Counted from the first letter of the stretch, positions 33,148 to 42,771 are shown. The stretch is 64,000 bases of DNA from Glebionis coronaria (GCA_025667525.1 CM046874.1:660132963-660196962); one strand, 5' to 3'. Program-made: numbers and translations. Notes: generated by a model not told the origin, from the sequence alone.

Positions 33148-35996
33148 TGGTGGTAAAACTATTCTCCGTATCCTTGGTGATCATTTGTATATATTGTTTA
33201 TATTTTTATCCACAAAAGCAAAATACAAAAATATAAAACCATATAAAAACCATAAAAATTGAAAAATTCATAAAAATCCAAAAATATTTTTACTTTATTT
33301 TTCAAAGGCATGTCTTTTGGTACGATAATATTTACGGCCTTAGAAATGTTGATTAATATCGACACGGCGCCATAAATAGAGTTCGTACAAAAGTTGTAAA
33401 TATTTCATAAAACATGCCTAAATGGCTTGTAGTTATTTCAGACTGCAACCCGGTTTTCACATTAAAGCCAAGTATTTCTCATGAAAGCTTTGGCTCACAA
33501 CGGGAATTAATTTTCTCGGGCAAGGTTTACTTTAAAACCTTGTAAGGGATCAAGTTTATTTTATAACTTGGTCTAACACAAATCTATGTACGTTTCAGTG
33601 CATTTATTTGTTAAAACAAGAGAAGTCTTGTTTTTATGAAGCTATCATCTCTACAACCATAGCAATCTACAATTGGTATCTACATACTCGACGATGCGAC
33701 TACTCAACCGACGACTACAGCTCTTTCAATAGAACACGGGTCAACAATTGAGGGGGAGCAATTGTCAAGCATTCAGAATCTTCGATGCCGAACGTGTCAA
33801 GTTCACAAGTTGGTGTCAAGACAACAATACCAATCGTACATGTGGTGTCAAGAGATGACTTCAGACGTGACGAGGCGACCAACATATGCTGACAAGAACC
33901 ATTTGATCTTATCATATGATGTTCTCATCTATCAGGTCCAACCTTGTCAAAGCTTTTCTAATATGGTGAATATGTGATCATGTTACAAATCGGTATCATA
34001 TCTCATACATTTGTTATCGTGAAGATAAAACGGACATGCATTTTTCTTCCCAAAACCTTTGTTAAAACGTCATTAAATCAATTGATATTAAAAACATCGA
34101 TTGGGTTAATATTTTTAATATGGGGGAGAAAATGTGATTTAATATGGGATATTATCACAAATGGTTTGACTCAATGTGCTGGATCATCCCGACATGTGCG
34201 AAATGTTTTCGAATATCGTGGCATATGTTAAGGGGGAGCAAAACGGATTTGCATATCAAAAATGGATTTCATGGTGATTTATACTTACCCAAAACCCATT
34301 TATTTCACGACGATGAAGATTGTGGTGACATAAGGATGGTAGGATAGGTTAAGTCCTATGATTCTTCCAGAACCGGAGGAATCTTCCCAAGGACATTCCA
34401 TAGCTAGAAATAGTAGTCCTTAGGAAAGATGGAGAAAGAATGTGAACGTAGCTGAATGCCAACCAAGTACTTAAGTTAGCACTGGAACAATCACAACAAG
34501 GTGCTAGTTATGACGTATTGGTAAGCATTGAAGGGGTTGAAGAATGAAAAAGAATTGTAAAGATAAAGGGTGTAAAGAAAGAAGCCCTCCTTACAACTAA
34601 GGCAGAAACCGTGTCACTACATATGCTATTGAGATCATTTTTAATGATGCTTGATATTGAAGATAAGACATCATGGACCCAGTGATGCAATGCACAACCC
34701 ATCCCAGCTAACTCAAATATCTCTCAAAAGGTATTTGTTTTAATCACACGGAGACAACACATTATCTGTTGATTTATTCACTCCGAATAAATTGGTATTG
34801 AATAGGTGGCACTCCTCTCCAGCCTCCGATCACTAAAATCCAAAATGCACGATCGAGTCTAGAGCCATTTGAGATCATCAAATATCTCATTAGGACACAC
34901 TTTCATATTTCCTTGCTTCTTCACACACTGTGAAAAGTAAGAAAGATTTTAAGAGTCCTACGCAAAATCTTCATGATCTTGCCTGAACATCCGAGTAATA
35001 CGAAAGTATTTACAATGAAGATGGAAATCCTTCTTGAGTGAATAGCAAAAAGCTCATGGTAGGTGACATGTGCGATTCTTTATGAATCAAACTTGTGATA
35101 ACTGGAAAGCAACAGCTGTTTAATTCTTAACTGAATTTAAACACGTTCCAGGCCTCTACGCAATATCTTAGTGATCTTGCCAGAACACTCAGAGTGATAC
35201 CTTAGTGTTCACAGTGATGAGTGGAAATCCTTCTAGTGTTAACCTCAAACAGCACTTGGTAGGTAACTTGCAAGATTCTATACGAATCAAGCTCGTGACA
35301 ACTGGAAAGCAAAGATGGTGCGGTTCTTAATTGAATTTCACTTGTTCCAGGAACATGAATTGACGGCTTCAAATCATGCGGATATTATTATCCAAATGAT
35401 TCACTCTTTATGTTCGCAGTCAGCTTTGGACGGTCGAATAAAGAGAACAGGTTTACCCGCGAAATCCTGTCAGGAAGTTACTTAATTGAAACTATCCGTC
35501 ACGGGTACGATATCTAATATCGTCCAACGGTATTCACCGACCGGAGGTAAAATGCTACCGAATTAGAATGAAATGTTCAAAGCCATTTCGTTCGTGTCTA
35601 CTTATGTTGCGGCATTTGAAGACGGTGGCGTTGCGGAATCCAAGAAGAAGTCATCCCCGCATGCTTATACTTTACGCACTTAATACCTCATCTAATTCAA
35701 GAAAGCCTAAAAGTTAAGTCTTCCGCTGTATCGAACTCTGAAGCTTTCAAGAATTACTAAGGTATAAGTATGTGGGACGTGAGGTCACGAAGAGGCGAAG
35801 ATCACAAGTGATGGATGCACGAGATCAAGGCAAGAGATTAATGCTCAAGATTGATATCAAAGATCACATCAGCATGTTCACCAGAAAAGAAAAAGAAAAA
35901 GAAAGACGAAGACTACGAGCTCAAGACAAGCATAGTATGCTAGGTTTTTCTTATTATTTTAACTTGGGTAACGCCCTTGTTTGGAGTGACCTCCCT
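33148..35996 (+). other. R5 element B 3' non-coding region
   Basis: Purine tracts GGGGGAG at about 33754, 34122 and 34233 precede the real one at 35997. A diverged tandem duplication of about 198 bp lies at 34957-35352. The last 500 bp match R9 (63464-64000, inverted). No domain recognised. Confidence 0.65.
34957..35352 (+). repeat. Diverged tandem duplication (period about 198 bp)
   Basis: CTACGCAAAATCTTCATGAT (34958) against CTACGCAATATCTTAGTGAT (35156). Also ACTGGAAAGCAA in both, and ACGTTCCAGG against TTGTTCCAGG at the ends. Confidence 0.75.
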
Positions 35997-35999
35997 TAG
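35772..35999 (+). other. Short conserved frame before element B purine tract
   Basis: A 75-codon frame with KRRRSQVMDA, IDIKDHISMFTRKEK and a basic run. The matching frame in R9 (minus 63903-63568, 111 codons) shares these blocks. It may be the tail of a short 3' protein or simply homologous DNA; no family recognised. Confidence 0.35.
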
Positions 36000-36007
36000 G
36001 GGGAGAT
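35997..36007 (+). promoter_or_regulatory. Element B polypurine tract
   Basis: TTAGGGGGAGAT-type tract abutting LTR_B (TGTTGGAAATACG); the identical tract, inverted, abuts the R9 LTR at 63464. Confidence 0.85.
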
Positions 36008-36331
36008 TGTTGGAAATACGTTTTACGTATTAAGAAGGATCGGTCACTCCATTAATAGTCCATGTAATAGCTCGTAGTTTAGTTAACTTTCTTTAATTAT
36101 TTAACAAGAACAAGCCTAGCCTACAACATGTGTAGGCCGGCCCAAAATGTAAGCCCAAGCCCATGACAAGGGCTTGGGTATATAAACCCTCTCCTTTGAT
36201 GGAGAGGGGTGTGGTTTTTCATTATTTTTCACATAGTTCACTTTTAACTTTCTCTCTCTAAAGTGTGAAATCCACCATTTCTCTATCTCTTTCTCTCTCT
36301 AAAAACATAAGTATAGATTTACAAATCTACA
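36008..36331 (+). repeat. LTR_B (324 bp)
   Basis: TGTTGGAAATACG to AATCTACA. Same lineage as LTR_A in layout (TGTTGGAAA start, hairpin after TATA, CT-rich leader, CTACA end) but different in sequence. R9 carries the same family. The matching 5' LTR_B is absent. Confidence 0.92.
36121..36208 (+). promoter_or_regulatory. LTR_B promoter: stacked palindromes around TATATAAA
   Basis: CTACA/TGTAG (36121-36135), GGCCGGCC (36135-36142), CCCAAGCCC/GGGCTTGGG (36154-36178), TATATAAA (36179-36186), CCCTCTCC/GGAGAGGG (36187-36208). The hairpins are also present in R9. Confidence 0.8.
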
Positions 36332-36336
36332 CTTTT
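36332..36336 (+). repeat. R5 target duplication, right (CTTTT)
   Basis: Identical to 27278-27282. Confidence 0.9.
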
Positions 36337-36559
36337 TAGTATCATCATTAGCTTTGTCAAAAGTGACCAATTCCTTTGTTTTAGAAACTTCATTAAATTG
36401 ATAAGGTAAAAAATCACCATTGGTAATAACATGCCAAAGATCAAAATCTTTTGATTTCACATAAGTCTCAAATCTATTTTTCCAATAAATAAAACTATCG
36501 GTTTCAAAAAGTGGTGGTCTTTGCATAGATTGCCCTTCTAGGTACTTGTTGGAATCCAT
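36337..36559 (-). pseudogene. gag: R4 gag N-terminus
   Basis: The start chosen is ATG 36559-36557 (MDSNKYLEGQS); an upstream in-frame ATG at 36586 would add nine residues. Recognisable capsid start: RPPLFETDSFIYWKNRFETY, then SKDFDLWHVITNGDF and ELVTFDKANDDTKK, where R5 interrupts. After removal of R5 and one CTTTT, translation runs straight into KLSKNNEAK at 27282. About 50 bp separate the start from the primer site. This is the 5' part of the Sirevirus Gag; it is broken only by the insertion in this stretch. Confidence 0.9.
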
Positions 36560-36613
36560 AGATCGATTCAAGTTTTTAAAATACAATATACTTTAAAAAT
36601 ACTTGAGCAACCC

Positions 36614-36626
36614 GCTCTGATACCAA
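36614..36626 (-). promoter_or_regulatory. R4 primer binding site
   Basis: The minus strand reads TTGGTATCAGAGC, complementary to initiator-Met tRNA, next to the LTR. Confidence 0.92.
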
Positions 36627-36627
36627 T

Positions 36628-37852
36628 TTTAGAAACTAGAAAGGGGGGAGGGGGTGAATAGTTTCTTATATTTACTTGTTAAATAATGGTTTTCAAAAAT
36701 CCTTTTTCTCAAAAACTTAGACTTAAGGAAGTATGTGAAATCTTCGTATGCACAATATGAACAATGATGGTGTAACTAAACTAATACTAACTAATGTATA
36801 TGCACAAAGAATAAAGAATGTTAAGAGTTAAGGGTAAAGAAAGATCAAACCAAACACCAAGGATTTATAGTGGTTCGGCAACGAAGCTCACTCCTCGTTC
36901 CTACTCCACTCCTCGAGTACTCCTTACTCGAGAGTTCACTACACAACAAGCTCCTTATGGTGGAGAAAACCCTACACGTCGCTTAACCAATTTCCGACTC
37001 TAAGCTAAAAGTCGAGCCCTAATCGTAGCTAGGACCAATCTACACAACTATACATAGTACATACACAACTTCCAAATAGACACAACTACTTGGATCTTCA
37101 CAACTATGACACAACAACAAATGTATAAGATTTGATCTTCAAAGGATCTTTGGTGGTGGACTCAACACTTCACAAGGATAGTGTTCTTCTCTTTGCACTT
37201 GAAGAGGAAGGGATGGATGAGATAGATTCACTTCTAAACAAGTAGTAATCAATCAAATGATCAAGGATTTGAGTGATTTAAGAAGTATGTTTGAATCTGG
37301 AAATTTATGTGCAAAAGAGGTGAGGATAAAATCTGAGAAAGGTCCACTATTTATAAGGACAAAGGGCCAACGGCTATATCTGCCCACGGTTCCTTATCTC
37401 AGCCGGCGGTACCTTATCGATAAGGAACCGCCTAGGCACTAGGGAACCGCCAGAGTAGACTTCGCTCCTTTTTTGTCCTTTAGTGGTGGAGGTCTTATCT
37501 GTTTATAAAATATCCTGAAAGAATATTCCAAATCAAAAAAGAATATGCCATTTTCAAATTTTCAAATATTTAATTTAATAAAACATTCTCTTAAAAAGAA
37601 AGTTTAATTAAAAACTTGTCATACTTAATAAAAGGTGAGTTTTAAGAAAAGATTAAATCACTTGATCACTTGATTAAGGTTAGTACTTGTTTATTTATAC
37701 CTTAAGTGAAAATAGGTAAAATGAAAAATACTTGAACTCAAGAATTCGTTTTTCATTGTTTTCGTAAATGCTTGTTTTTACATATTGTCGTAATCAAAAC
37801 TAAGCGAGACCGAAAAATGCAAGTAAAGTTTTTAGGCATTATTACATTAACA
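36628..37852 (-). repeat. R4 5' LTR (1225 bp)
   Basis: Partner of 19675-20898. Plus-strand start TTTAGAAACTAG (TG end mutated) and end CATTAACA. Minus-strand TATA at 37355-37348. A G-rich tract (GGGGGGAGGGGG) lies near the U5 end, close to the primer site. Confidence 0.92.
37387..37450 (-). repeat. R4 word module in 5' LTR U3
   Basis: CGGTTCC at 37387, CGGTACC at 37407, then two GGAACCG words; same layout as 20433-20495. Confidence 0.85.
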
Positions 37853-37857
37853 AAGTT
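37853..37857 (+). repeat. R4 target duplication, right (AAGTT)
   Basis: AAGTT against ACGTT on the left; four of five match. Confidence 0.6.
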
Positions 37858-38806
37858 GAAAACGGTAACTTTTGACCTAATAAGACAAAAAACAGTTTAA
37901 TTAAAAACTAATTTAAACTTAACTTAATTCTAAAAAGTAATTAAATAATGCAAAAATAAAACTTTATTTTCTAAAAATCTTAAAATATGTTACTAAAACT
38001 ATGAATATTGAAAATGCTGAAAATAACTACTTTTTATCCACTAAAGACAAAAATAGAATGTTTAAAACCTAATTAAAACTTAAATGAATGCTAAAAATAC
38101 CTAATTAATCAGAAAAATAAAACTAACATTTTGAAAATTCTTAAAATAAATAATTAAACCCGAGAAAATTGAAATGAATGAAAAATACCCAATTAAGGTC
38201 ACTAAAGACAAAAAGATAAAAATCTGATGGTGACTTGTTGTTGGCTTTTGTCTTTTAGCCAAGCAGTGGGTAACAATACACTAGTAGTGGGAACTTTTTC
38301 TCACTGCTTGATCATAGAAACAAAACTTGTGGCGTTTTTGAGTTGATTACTTGTTAGTTTTTGGAACAAAGGGCACCCCCACAACCGGTTGCGTTGTGGG
38401 GAGTCAATGCAAGCAAAAAACTAATAGTTCGAACACAAAATTCACACAAAACATGGCAAGTTAAGTTACTAATATGATCCTAGGGGTCTAGGCAATTTTT
38501 TTGCTGATCTAGTTGGCAACTAAATGAATTTCAAACCACCAAATCTTGCAATTTTTTTGTTGATCTAGTGGGCCTAATCTACTTCTATCCTAACAAAATC
38601 AACCAATAATCAGATAAGAACATATAAGAAACAAGGAAAACAGAAATTCAAGCAACCAAAGACACAATCACATAACACATAAATATCAAATATAACAAAG
38701 ATATAGTGGGTTCAAGCATGTACCTGCTGATGCCATCACCATACAAGCTTAAATGGGGATTATGGGTATTGTTCTTGTTGTTGGATTAAGGGGACTACAA
38801 CAGTCC

Positions 38807-38845
38807 AACACCCAAGGAGACTACATCAGTAAAGCCTTGGGTGTT
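38807..38845. repeat. Perfect 11-bp hairpin
   Basis: AACACCCAAGG and CCTTGGGTGTT with a 17-nt loop. Confidence 0.8.
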
Positions 38846-38904
38846 ATGTCTTCTTTTCTTGGTACCTGTTAATAACACACAAAAAAAGAAAAACAAACTC
38901 CAAG

Positions 38905-38959
38905 CTTCAATAAGCTGACATAAGCTCTTTGTCAAGGAGCTTATGGAGGCTTATTGAGG
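38905..38959. repeat. 55-nt near-perfect hairpin (20 bp with a 3x3 internal loop)
   Basis: CTTCAATAAGC (38905-38915) pairs with GCTTATTGAGG (38949-38959) with one G-T wobble. CATAAGCTC (38919-38927) pairs with GAGCTTATG (38937-38945). TGA/GAG form a symmetric internal loop. Confidence 0.8.
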
Positions 38960-40456
38960 CAGTAGACTTAGTAAAAAAATGAAATTTAAAAGATTTTTTT
39001 GGAAATCTTTAAAACACTAACTTTTGAAAACCAAATTCTTGAAACAACAAAAAACTTAACAGATTATCAGGCCTTATCAAACTTATGTGGGTTTTAATCC
39101 ACTTAAGCCAACAAGTCACAATAATCCGGATCTTCAAACACTCCTTTGTCAAGAATTTTGAACAAGAAAAATGTTTGATAAAAATTACTCTAAATTTGCA
39201 TGAAATGTAAATATTACACTACAAAATCAATTAAATTGGAACTCAGATATTTGTCTTGCAAGGCTTTAAAATTGCTTTATTTACTTCATTAAAAAGGTTT
39301 GAAAGAAAAAAACCTAGAACAAGAAATACAAGTAACAGGCTACTTGTATATACTACTAACATGAATAATCTAGAACTATAATGGATAGTTACCCCTAGCT
39401 ACTTGATTCCCTAAATTGCCCTTTGAAGACTTGTGAAGAATCTTGGTCAAAGGTGGTGATCCGTGACTTCTTGTGGATGCCAGTTGTCCTTGTGCAATCT
39501 TGGAAGTTTGTTAAAGATTTAGGTCCAAGGAAATGCATCCAACCATCCATCTTGTTTGGTATAAGGTTTGGGGAAGAAAGGGACGGGGCAGGGGATGGTC
39601 CCACTGCCCATGTGGTGATGTTGGGAAGGGATTTGAGGGTTGAGTTAGGTTTAGGGGACCATTAATCTTTGATTTGGAAAGTTATGGTTAATATACCTTT
39701 GATTTGATCGTGATTCAAATTAGGGTTTATGGGTTTCATAAGTGTGTGTTTAGTGTATGTTTTAATCGGGTATTAGGGGTTTTTAGTGTGTTTAGTGGGA
39801 AAAGATTTAATATACCTTTTACAAAATTAAACCTGGTGAGTGGATTAGTGAGGTAGAGTATGATGGTGATGTGGCGTGGGGTTATTGGTGGAGTGGTGAG
39901 GTGTATGGTGTGATAGGTGGGATGGAGTTTAGTTGTTTGATGGGTTTAGTCCCTTTCTTTCCAACTTTTGTTCATATAAAGTATCATAGCCAAAATTCCC
40001 ATTTCCCTTTATAATAAGTTTCATGAACTTGCTAATTTTGGCACATGCATTTTGCAAATTTATATCAAGGATCATATAAGAAAATATTGCATTCTTCAAG
40101 GGCTTATCATGTAATATCTTGAAATATTAGGGACCCAAATGCAATAAATGAGATTTGCAAGGGTATAATATTACAAGTCTTCAAAAGTTGAGGGACGAAT
40201 CTTGACAATCTTCAAAACATCAAGGACTTCTTTGGAAATTCATTATCCGGGTCCGGTTATTTGTACGGCTTCGTTTCCCGTGTTCGTTTTTTCTTGAATC
40301 TTGTGATCTTTTGTTGAATTCACGATATGCGTACCTAAAATACACAATGAACAAACACAAGCATATTTTGGGTATTTTAATGATATTTTTAGCGTTTTAA
40401 GCTCGATTTAGATGATGAGACTATGTATAAATGCTGTCTATCAGTAACATTATTAC

Positions 40457-40461
40457 CTCCT
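40457..40461 (+). repeat. Possible R6 target duplication (CTCCT)
   Basis: Five bases outside the R6 3' LTR end; the partner is off the window, so unverified. Confidence 0.4.
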
Positions 40462-40690
40462 TGTTGATCCGAAACTTAGATCGATTAAGCTTGTGTATAC
40501 GAGATTAGATCAAGTTATACACGTAGAGAAACTTTGTTTATGTATAAAGTAATCTAAGTGTTATGCGGAATTAACACTTAAACAAGAACACACAAAGATG
40601 TAAAACAAACTTTCACTTGATTGATAATAACGAACTTGCTTACAATGAAAGTGTTTAACGTATGAAAAACATATTGTCAAACATAACCTA

Positions 40691-40721
40691 AAGGCCTTCT
40701 TTTATAGACATAAGAAGCCTT
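40691..40721 (-). promoter_or_regulatory. R6 TATA box inside an inverted repeat
   Basis: AAGGCCTTCTT (40691-40701) and AAGAAGCCTT (40712-40721) pair over 10 bp with one bulge. TATAAAAG (minus, 40706-40699) lies in loop and arm. Confidence 0.8.
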
Positions 40722-40839
40722 GTACAAGAGTCTACGTATCAACTATTCTAGGTAAAGATAATTATAGAAAATACAATGTTGAACTTATCTTTACTAGAAA
40801 CAAACTAGAAACATAATACACGTAGACCATATCTTTCTA

Positions 40840-40945
40840 TCAGTGCTTGTCTTCAACCTATCAAAGCTTGACTTCTTCTTGTCAACGCTTGATCTGTGAG
40901 CGTTTGTTTTCTTCCTATCAACGCTTGTTTTACTCTTGTCGGCGC
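40840..40945 (-). repeat. R6 U3 phased word array, 21/21/15/21/21 nt
   Basis: TCAACGC-type words start at 40840, 40861, 40882, 40897, 40918 and 40939 on the plus strand. In the sense direction the spacings are 21, 21, 15, 21, 21, the same as in R1. Non-coding. Confidence 0.88.
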
Positions 40946-40977
40946 TCAAGTGGACTGGCTATATTCTATTCCCAACA

Positions 40978-40990
40978 ATCCTCCCCTAAA
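40978..40990 (-). promoter_or_regulatory. R6 polypurine tract
   Basis: Minus-strand TTTAGGGGAGGAT abuts the LTR start TGTTGGG. Confidence 0.85.
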
Positions 40991-41029
40991 CTTGATATCT
41001 ACTCTAGTAATCAAGTTTCTGAATAAACA

Positions 41030-41544
41030 TTAAGAACTAGGAGGAATCTTACAAACTTGATCATACTGGTAATAAATATGTCTGATCAAATCTTTGGCCA
41101 CGTCACTTGAATAATCAATCTCCAGCTGTGTTGTCTTCATCTTCTCCAAAACTTCTTTGGACATGGAATACTGACCATCTACAAGAAGATACTCAGCAAA
41201 CTTTGTAGAGCTCAAGTAGTACACACCAGCAGCTGAATACAAACGCCATTGAAGACCACTAAGATCATCCTCAAGATCCTTGCAAACAGCAGGATCTTCT
41301 TCTCTTGGTCCACACATTCTCTTGAATGTTGACCAAAGTTATATTCCATTGACTGAAGTAGGAGCTTCAGTCTTATACTTGGCTTCCAACAACCTCCAAT
41401 TGTCTACCAAGTCTTCTCTATCCAAACTTGCAAAGAGAGATATAAGTGTAGTGAAAGTGTGTACCTCTTTCCCATACCTGCCAATCTTCCAAAACCCACT
41501 TTCATCTTCTTCATAGCTTATAATAGGGTTTCTGGCATCAAGAG
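41030..41544 (-). pseudogene. R6 accessory ORF, C-terminal part
   Basis: Continues the accessory protein left of R7. One frame reads DARNPIISYEEDESGFWKIG and WRLLEAKYKTEAPTSVNGI, meets a TAA, then is open for 95 codons from 41317 to the stop at 41030. Blocks: CGPREEDPAVCKDLEDDL, LQWRLYSAAGVYYLSS, QYSMSKEVLEKMK, DVAKDLIRHIYYQ. The W-LY---GV block followed by a leucine-rich C-terminus is what I remember from Asteraceae proteins of this type. It has no membrane segment. The role is unknown. The stop lies 40 bp from the purine tract. Confidence 0.7.
41540..41544 (+). repeat. R7 target duplication, left (AAGAG)
   Basis: Identical to 52294-52298; both flank R7 exactly. Confidence 0.92.
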
Positions 41545-42177
41545 TATAACAACCCGAAAATTTTGACCAAAGTTTAAATTAATATTTTTTCGAACATTTA
41601 CGAAACTTGTTATTTATTTTCGATAATTTAACAAAGATCGTGTTAGCTAAAATCCAAATTTATTTTGAATATTTTCTTTTAGTTTATGAACTGAGAAATT
41701 TAAAATTTTTACGTTTCGTAAAATTAAATATTTATTTTTAATTACTTGTAATATTTATCGACGTTTTAAACGACGGACTGAGAAAAACTGAAAAAAATAA
41801 TAGTTGAAACGATTCAAAACGAAAACCTTGAAAATATGAAGGAATATTATTTTTCATTATATCCTAAAACGTTGCTAATAACGTGAGTAATAAAATTTAC
41901 ATTTTATTTTTACGGTGAAATCTAACCGAAATATCTATAAATGATTAAACGAGCAATTAAATAAATAATAGCAAATGTTTTCGAAACTCGACAAAGTAAG
42001 GACTCATATTTATTGGAAAAATGATTTTAAAAACGATGGCGCAAGTCTTGTGTCTTGAATCGTCCGTTAAGTCGTCCAAACGAGCCTCGAACGCTTACTT
42101 TACGAAAGTAAATAAAGTATTTACATATTTTACCCTAAACATCCATCTCCTTGCCACTTTCAATTTACACCTTTTAG

Positions 42178-42185
42178 TATAAAAG
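42178..42185 (+). promoter_or_regulatory. R7 5' LTR TATA box
   Basis: TATAAAAG, followed by a leader with ACACACACAC and an ATG at 42254. The same box is at 49440-49447 in the 3' LTR. Confidence 0.7.
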
Positions 42186-42253
42186 GGAATTTTAACTCAT
42201 TTTCTTTCATTTTTCACCAAAATAACACACACACAAGCTCTAAACTTCCTCCC

Positions 42254-42358
42254 ATGGCTGCCAACTGGGTGCCGCCGCCGGAAAACCTTTCCGGCGAGTT
42301 TTCCGGCGGACCTCCATTTTTTCCGGCGGATCTTCATCTTTTCCGGCGAGTATTTTGA
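42254..42358 (+). CDS. R7 LTR leader ORF, 34 codons
   Basis: The first ATG after the TATA box, in good context (CCCATGGCTGCC). It encodes MAANWVPPPENLSGEF, a glycine/proline/phenylalanine-rich peptide over the TTTCCGGCG words. In the 3' LTR (ATG 49516) it ends at 31 codons by a TGA. Probably a leader ORF or a captured exon start, not a retroviral gene. Confidence 0.35.
   Translation: MAANWVPPPENLSGEFSGGPPFFPADLHLFRRVF
42278..42348 (+). repeat. CCGGCG word array in R7 leader
   Basis: TTCCGGCGRG words have CCGG at 42278, 42291, 42303, 42323 and 42343. The 3' LTR copy (about 49540-49610) has two of them altered at CpG positions. Confidence 0.7.
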
Positions 42359-42480
42359 TAAATCCTTCAATTTATTCCTAGCCTCTTCTCTCTTATGGTG
42401 TTCCCGCTGCCTCCTTTGACAACCACAGCCGCCGCCACTGTGGTGGTGATATTTGTGCCGCCACTGCCTTTTGGTGGTGT

Positions 42481-42771
42481 GTGGGTGATGGATCTATGGT
42501 TATAACACATAAGCAAACCTTAAAAACTCCCAAAAACCCCGTATCTATTTCGGATCTTACCATGCAAGATGGTTACATCAAGATTAGACAAAGTGGTTTA
42601 ATTATTATTTTTATATATTATGGTTGTTTTGGCCGCGATTTTGATCGGAAAAAGGGCAGTCCGCCGCCCAACCACCGTCGTGGTGGCGGCTGGATGTCGT
42701 CACAGCAGCCACAGTCGTACCATGGTGGTGTCGGGCTTGTGGTGGTGATGCTCCTAGACTTGTTTTGTTGA
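42481..42771 (+). CDS. R7 LTR ORF of 96 codons, present in both LTRs
   Basis: MGDGSMVITHKQTLKTPKNP, then ISDLTMQDGYIKIRQSG, a hydrophobic run (LIIIFIYYGCF), a basic Pro/Gly segment (KKGSPPPNHRRGGG) and GGVGLVVVMLLDLFC. The 3' LTR copy (49745-50033) keeps the frame with several substitutions. It is upstream-proximal in the transcript, about 300 bp after the TATA. No family recognised. It could be a captured host exon; the frame may also be open by chance in this GC-richer patch. Confidence 0.3.
   Translation: MGDGSMVITHKQTLKTPKNPVSISDLTMQDGYIKIRQSGLIIIFIYYGCFGRDFDRKKGSPPPNHRRGGGWMSSQQPQSYHGGVGLVVVMLLDLFC

Larger units (their letters stand above)
27283..36331 (+). mobile_element. R5: composite LTR element of two families, single target duplication
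   Basis: Structure: LTR_A (27283-27554), non-coding interior with primer site and purine tract, LTR_A' (30934-31209), then without any spacer the middle of another copia pol (31210 onward), its 3' region, and LTR_B (36008-36331). Element A has no target duplication of its own: CTTTT lies on its left, TTGAC on its right. The outermost ends share CTTTT, and the R4 gag frame is continuous across the site. The unit therefore appears to have entered as one molecule. See the finding on cDNA self-integration. Confidence 0.85.
19675..37852 (-). mobile_element. R4: complete Sirevirus (Ty1/copia), split by R5
   Basis: Two LTRs of 1224 and 1225 bp in the same orientation, a primer site next to the right LTR, gag, PR, INT, RT, RH and a 3' region with many purine tracts. 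One of these reads GACAAAGGGGGAG on the minus strand, the Sirevirus hallmark. Removing R5 (27283-36331 and one CTTTT) leaves about 9.1 kb, the usual Sirevirus size. A four-word palindromic module occurs in U3, gag and the 3' region. Point stops and a frameshift in gag and pol make it inactive, but most motifs survive, so it is younger than R3. Confidence 0.93.
37858..40456. other. Unassigned sequence between R4 and R6
   Basis: No LTR terminus, primer site or retrotransposon domain seen. The first 350 bp are AT-rich and continue 19107-19669. From 38220 on it is more complex: an AAGCAGTG/CACTGCTT inverted pair (about 38259-38311), a direct repeat around TTTGCTGATCTAG/TTTGTTGATCTAG (about 38497 and 38556), and two hairpins (38807-38845, 38905-38959). 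A 69-codon minus frame (39604-39395) has no known relative. The text at about 40030-40230 (minus) reads like host upstream DNA. It could be a relic of a host gene or non-coding RNA locus, or an old unrecognised element. Confidence 0.4.
40462..40977 (-). repeat. R6 3' LTR (516 bp)
   Basis: On the minus strand it starts TGTTGGGAATAGAATATAG and ends GGATCAACA. The TATA box is at 40706-40699. The word array is at 40840-40945. A purine tract (minus TTTAGGGGAGGAT) adjoins at 40978-40990. Confidence 0.92.

Noticed and set aside
39395..39665. Overlapping plus and minus frames of 69-80 codons
   Set aside because: Neither has a recognisable family or splice context strong enough to call a gene; left in the unassigned region.
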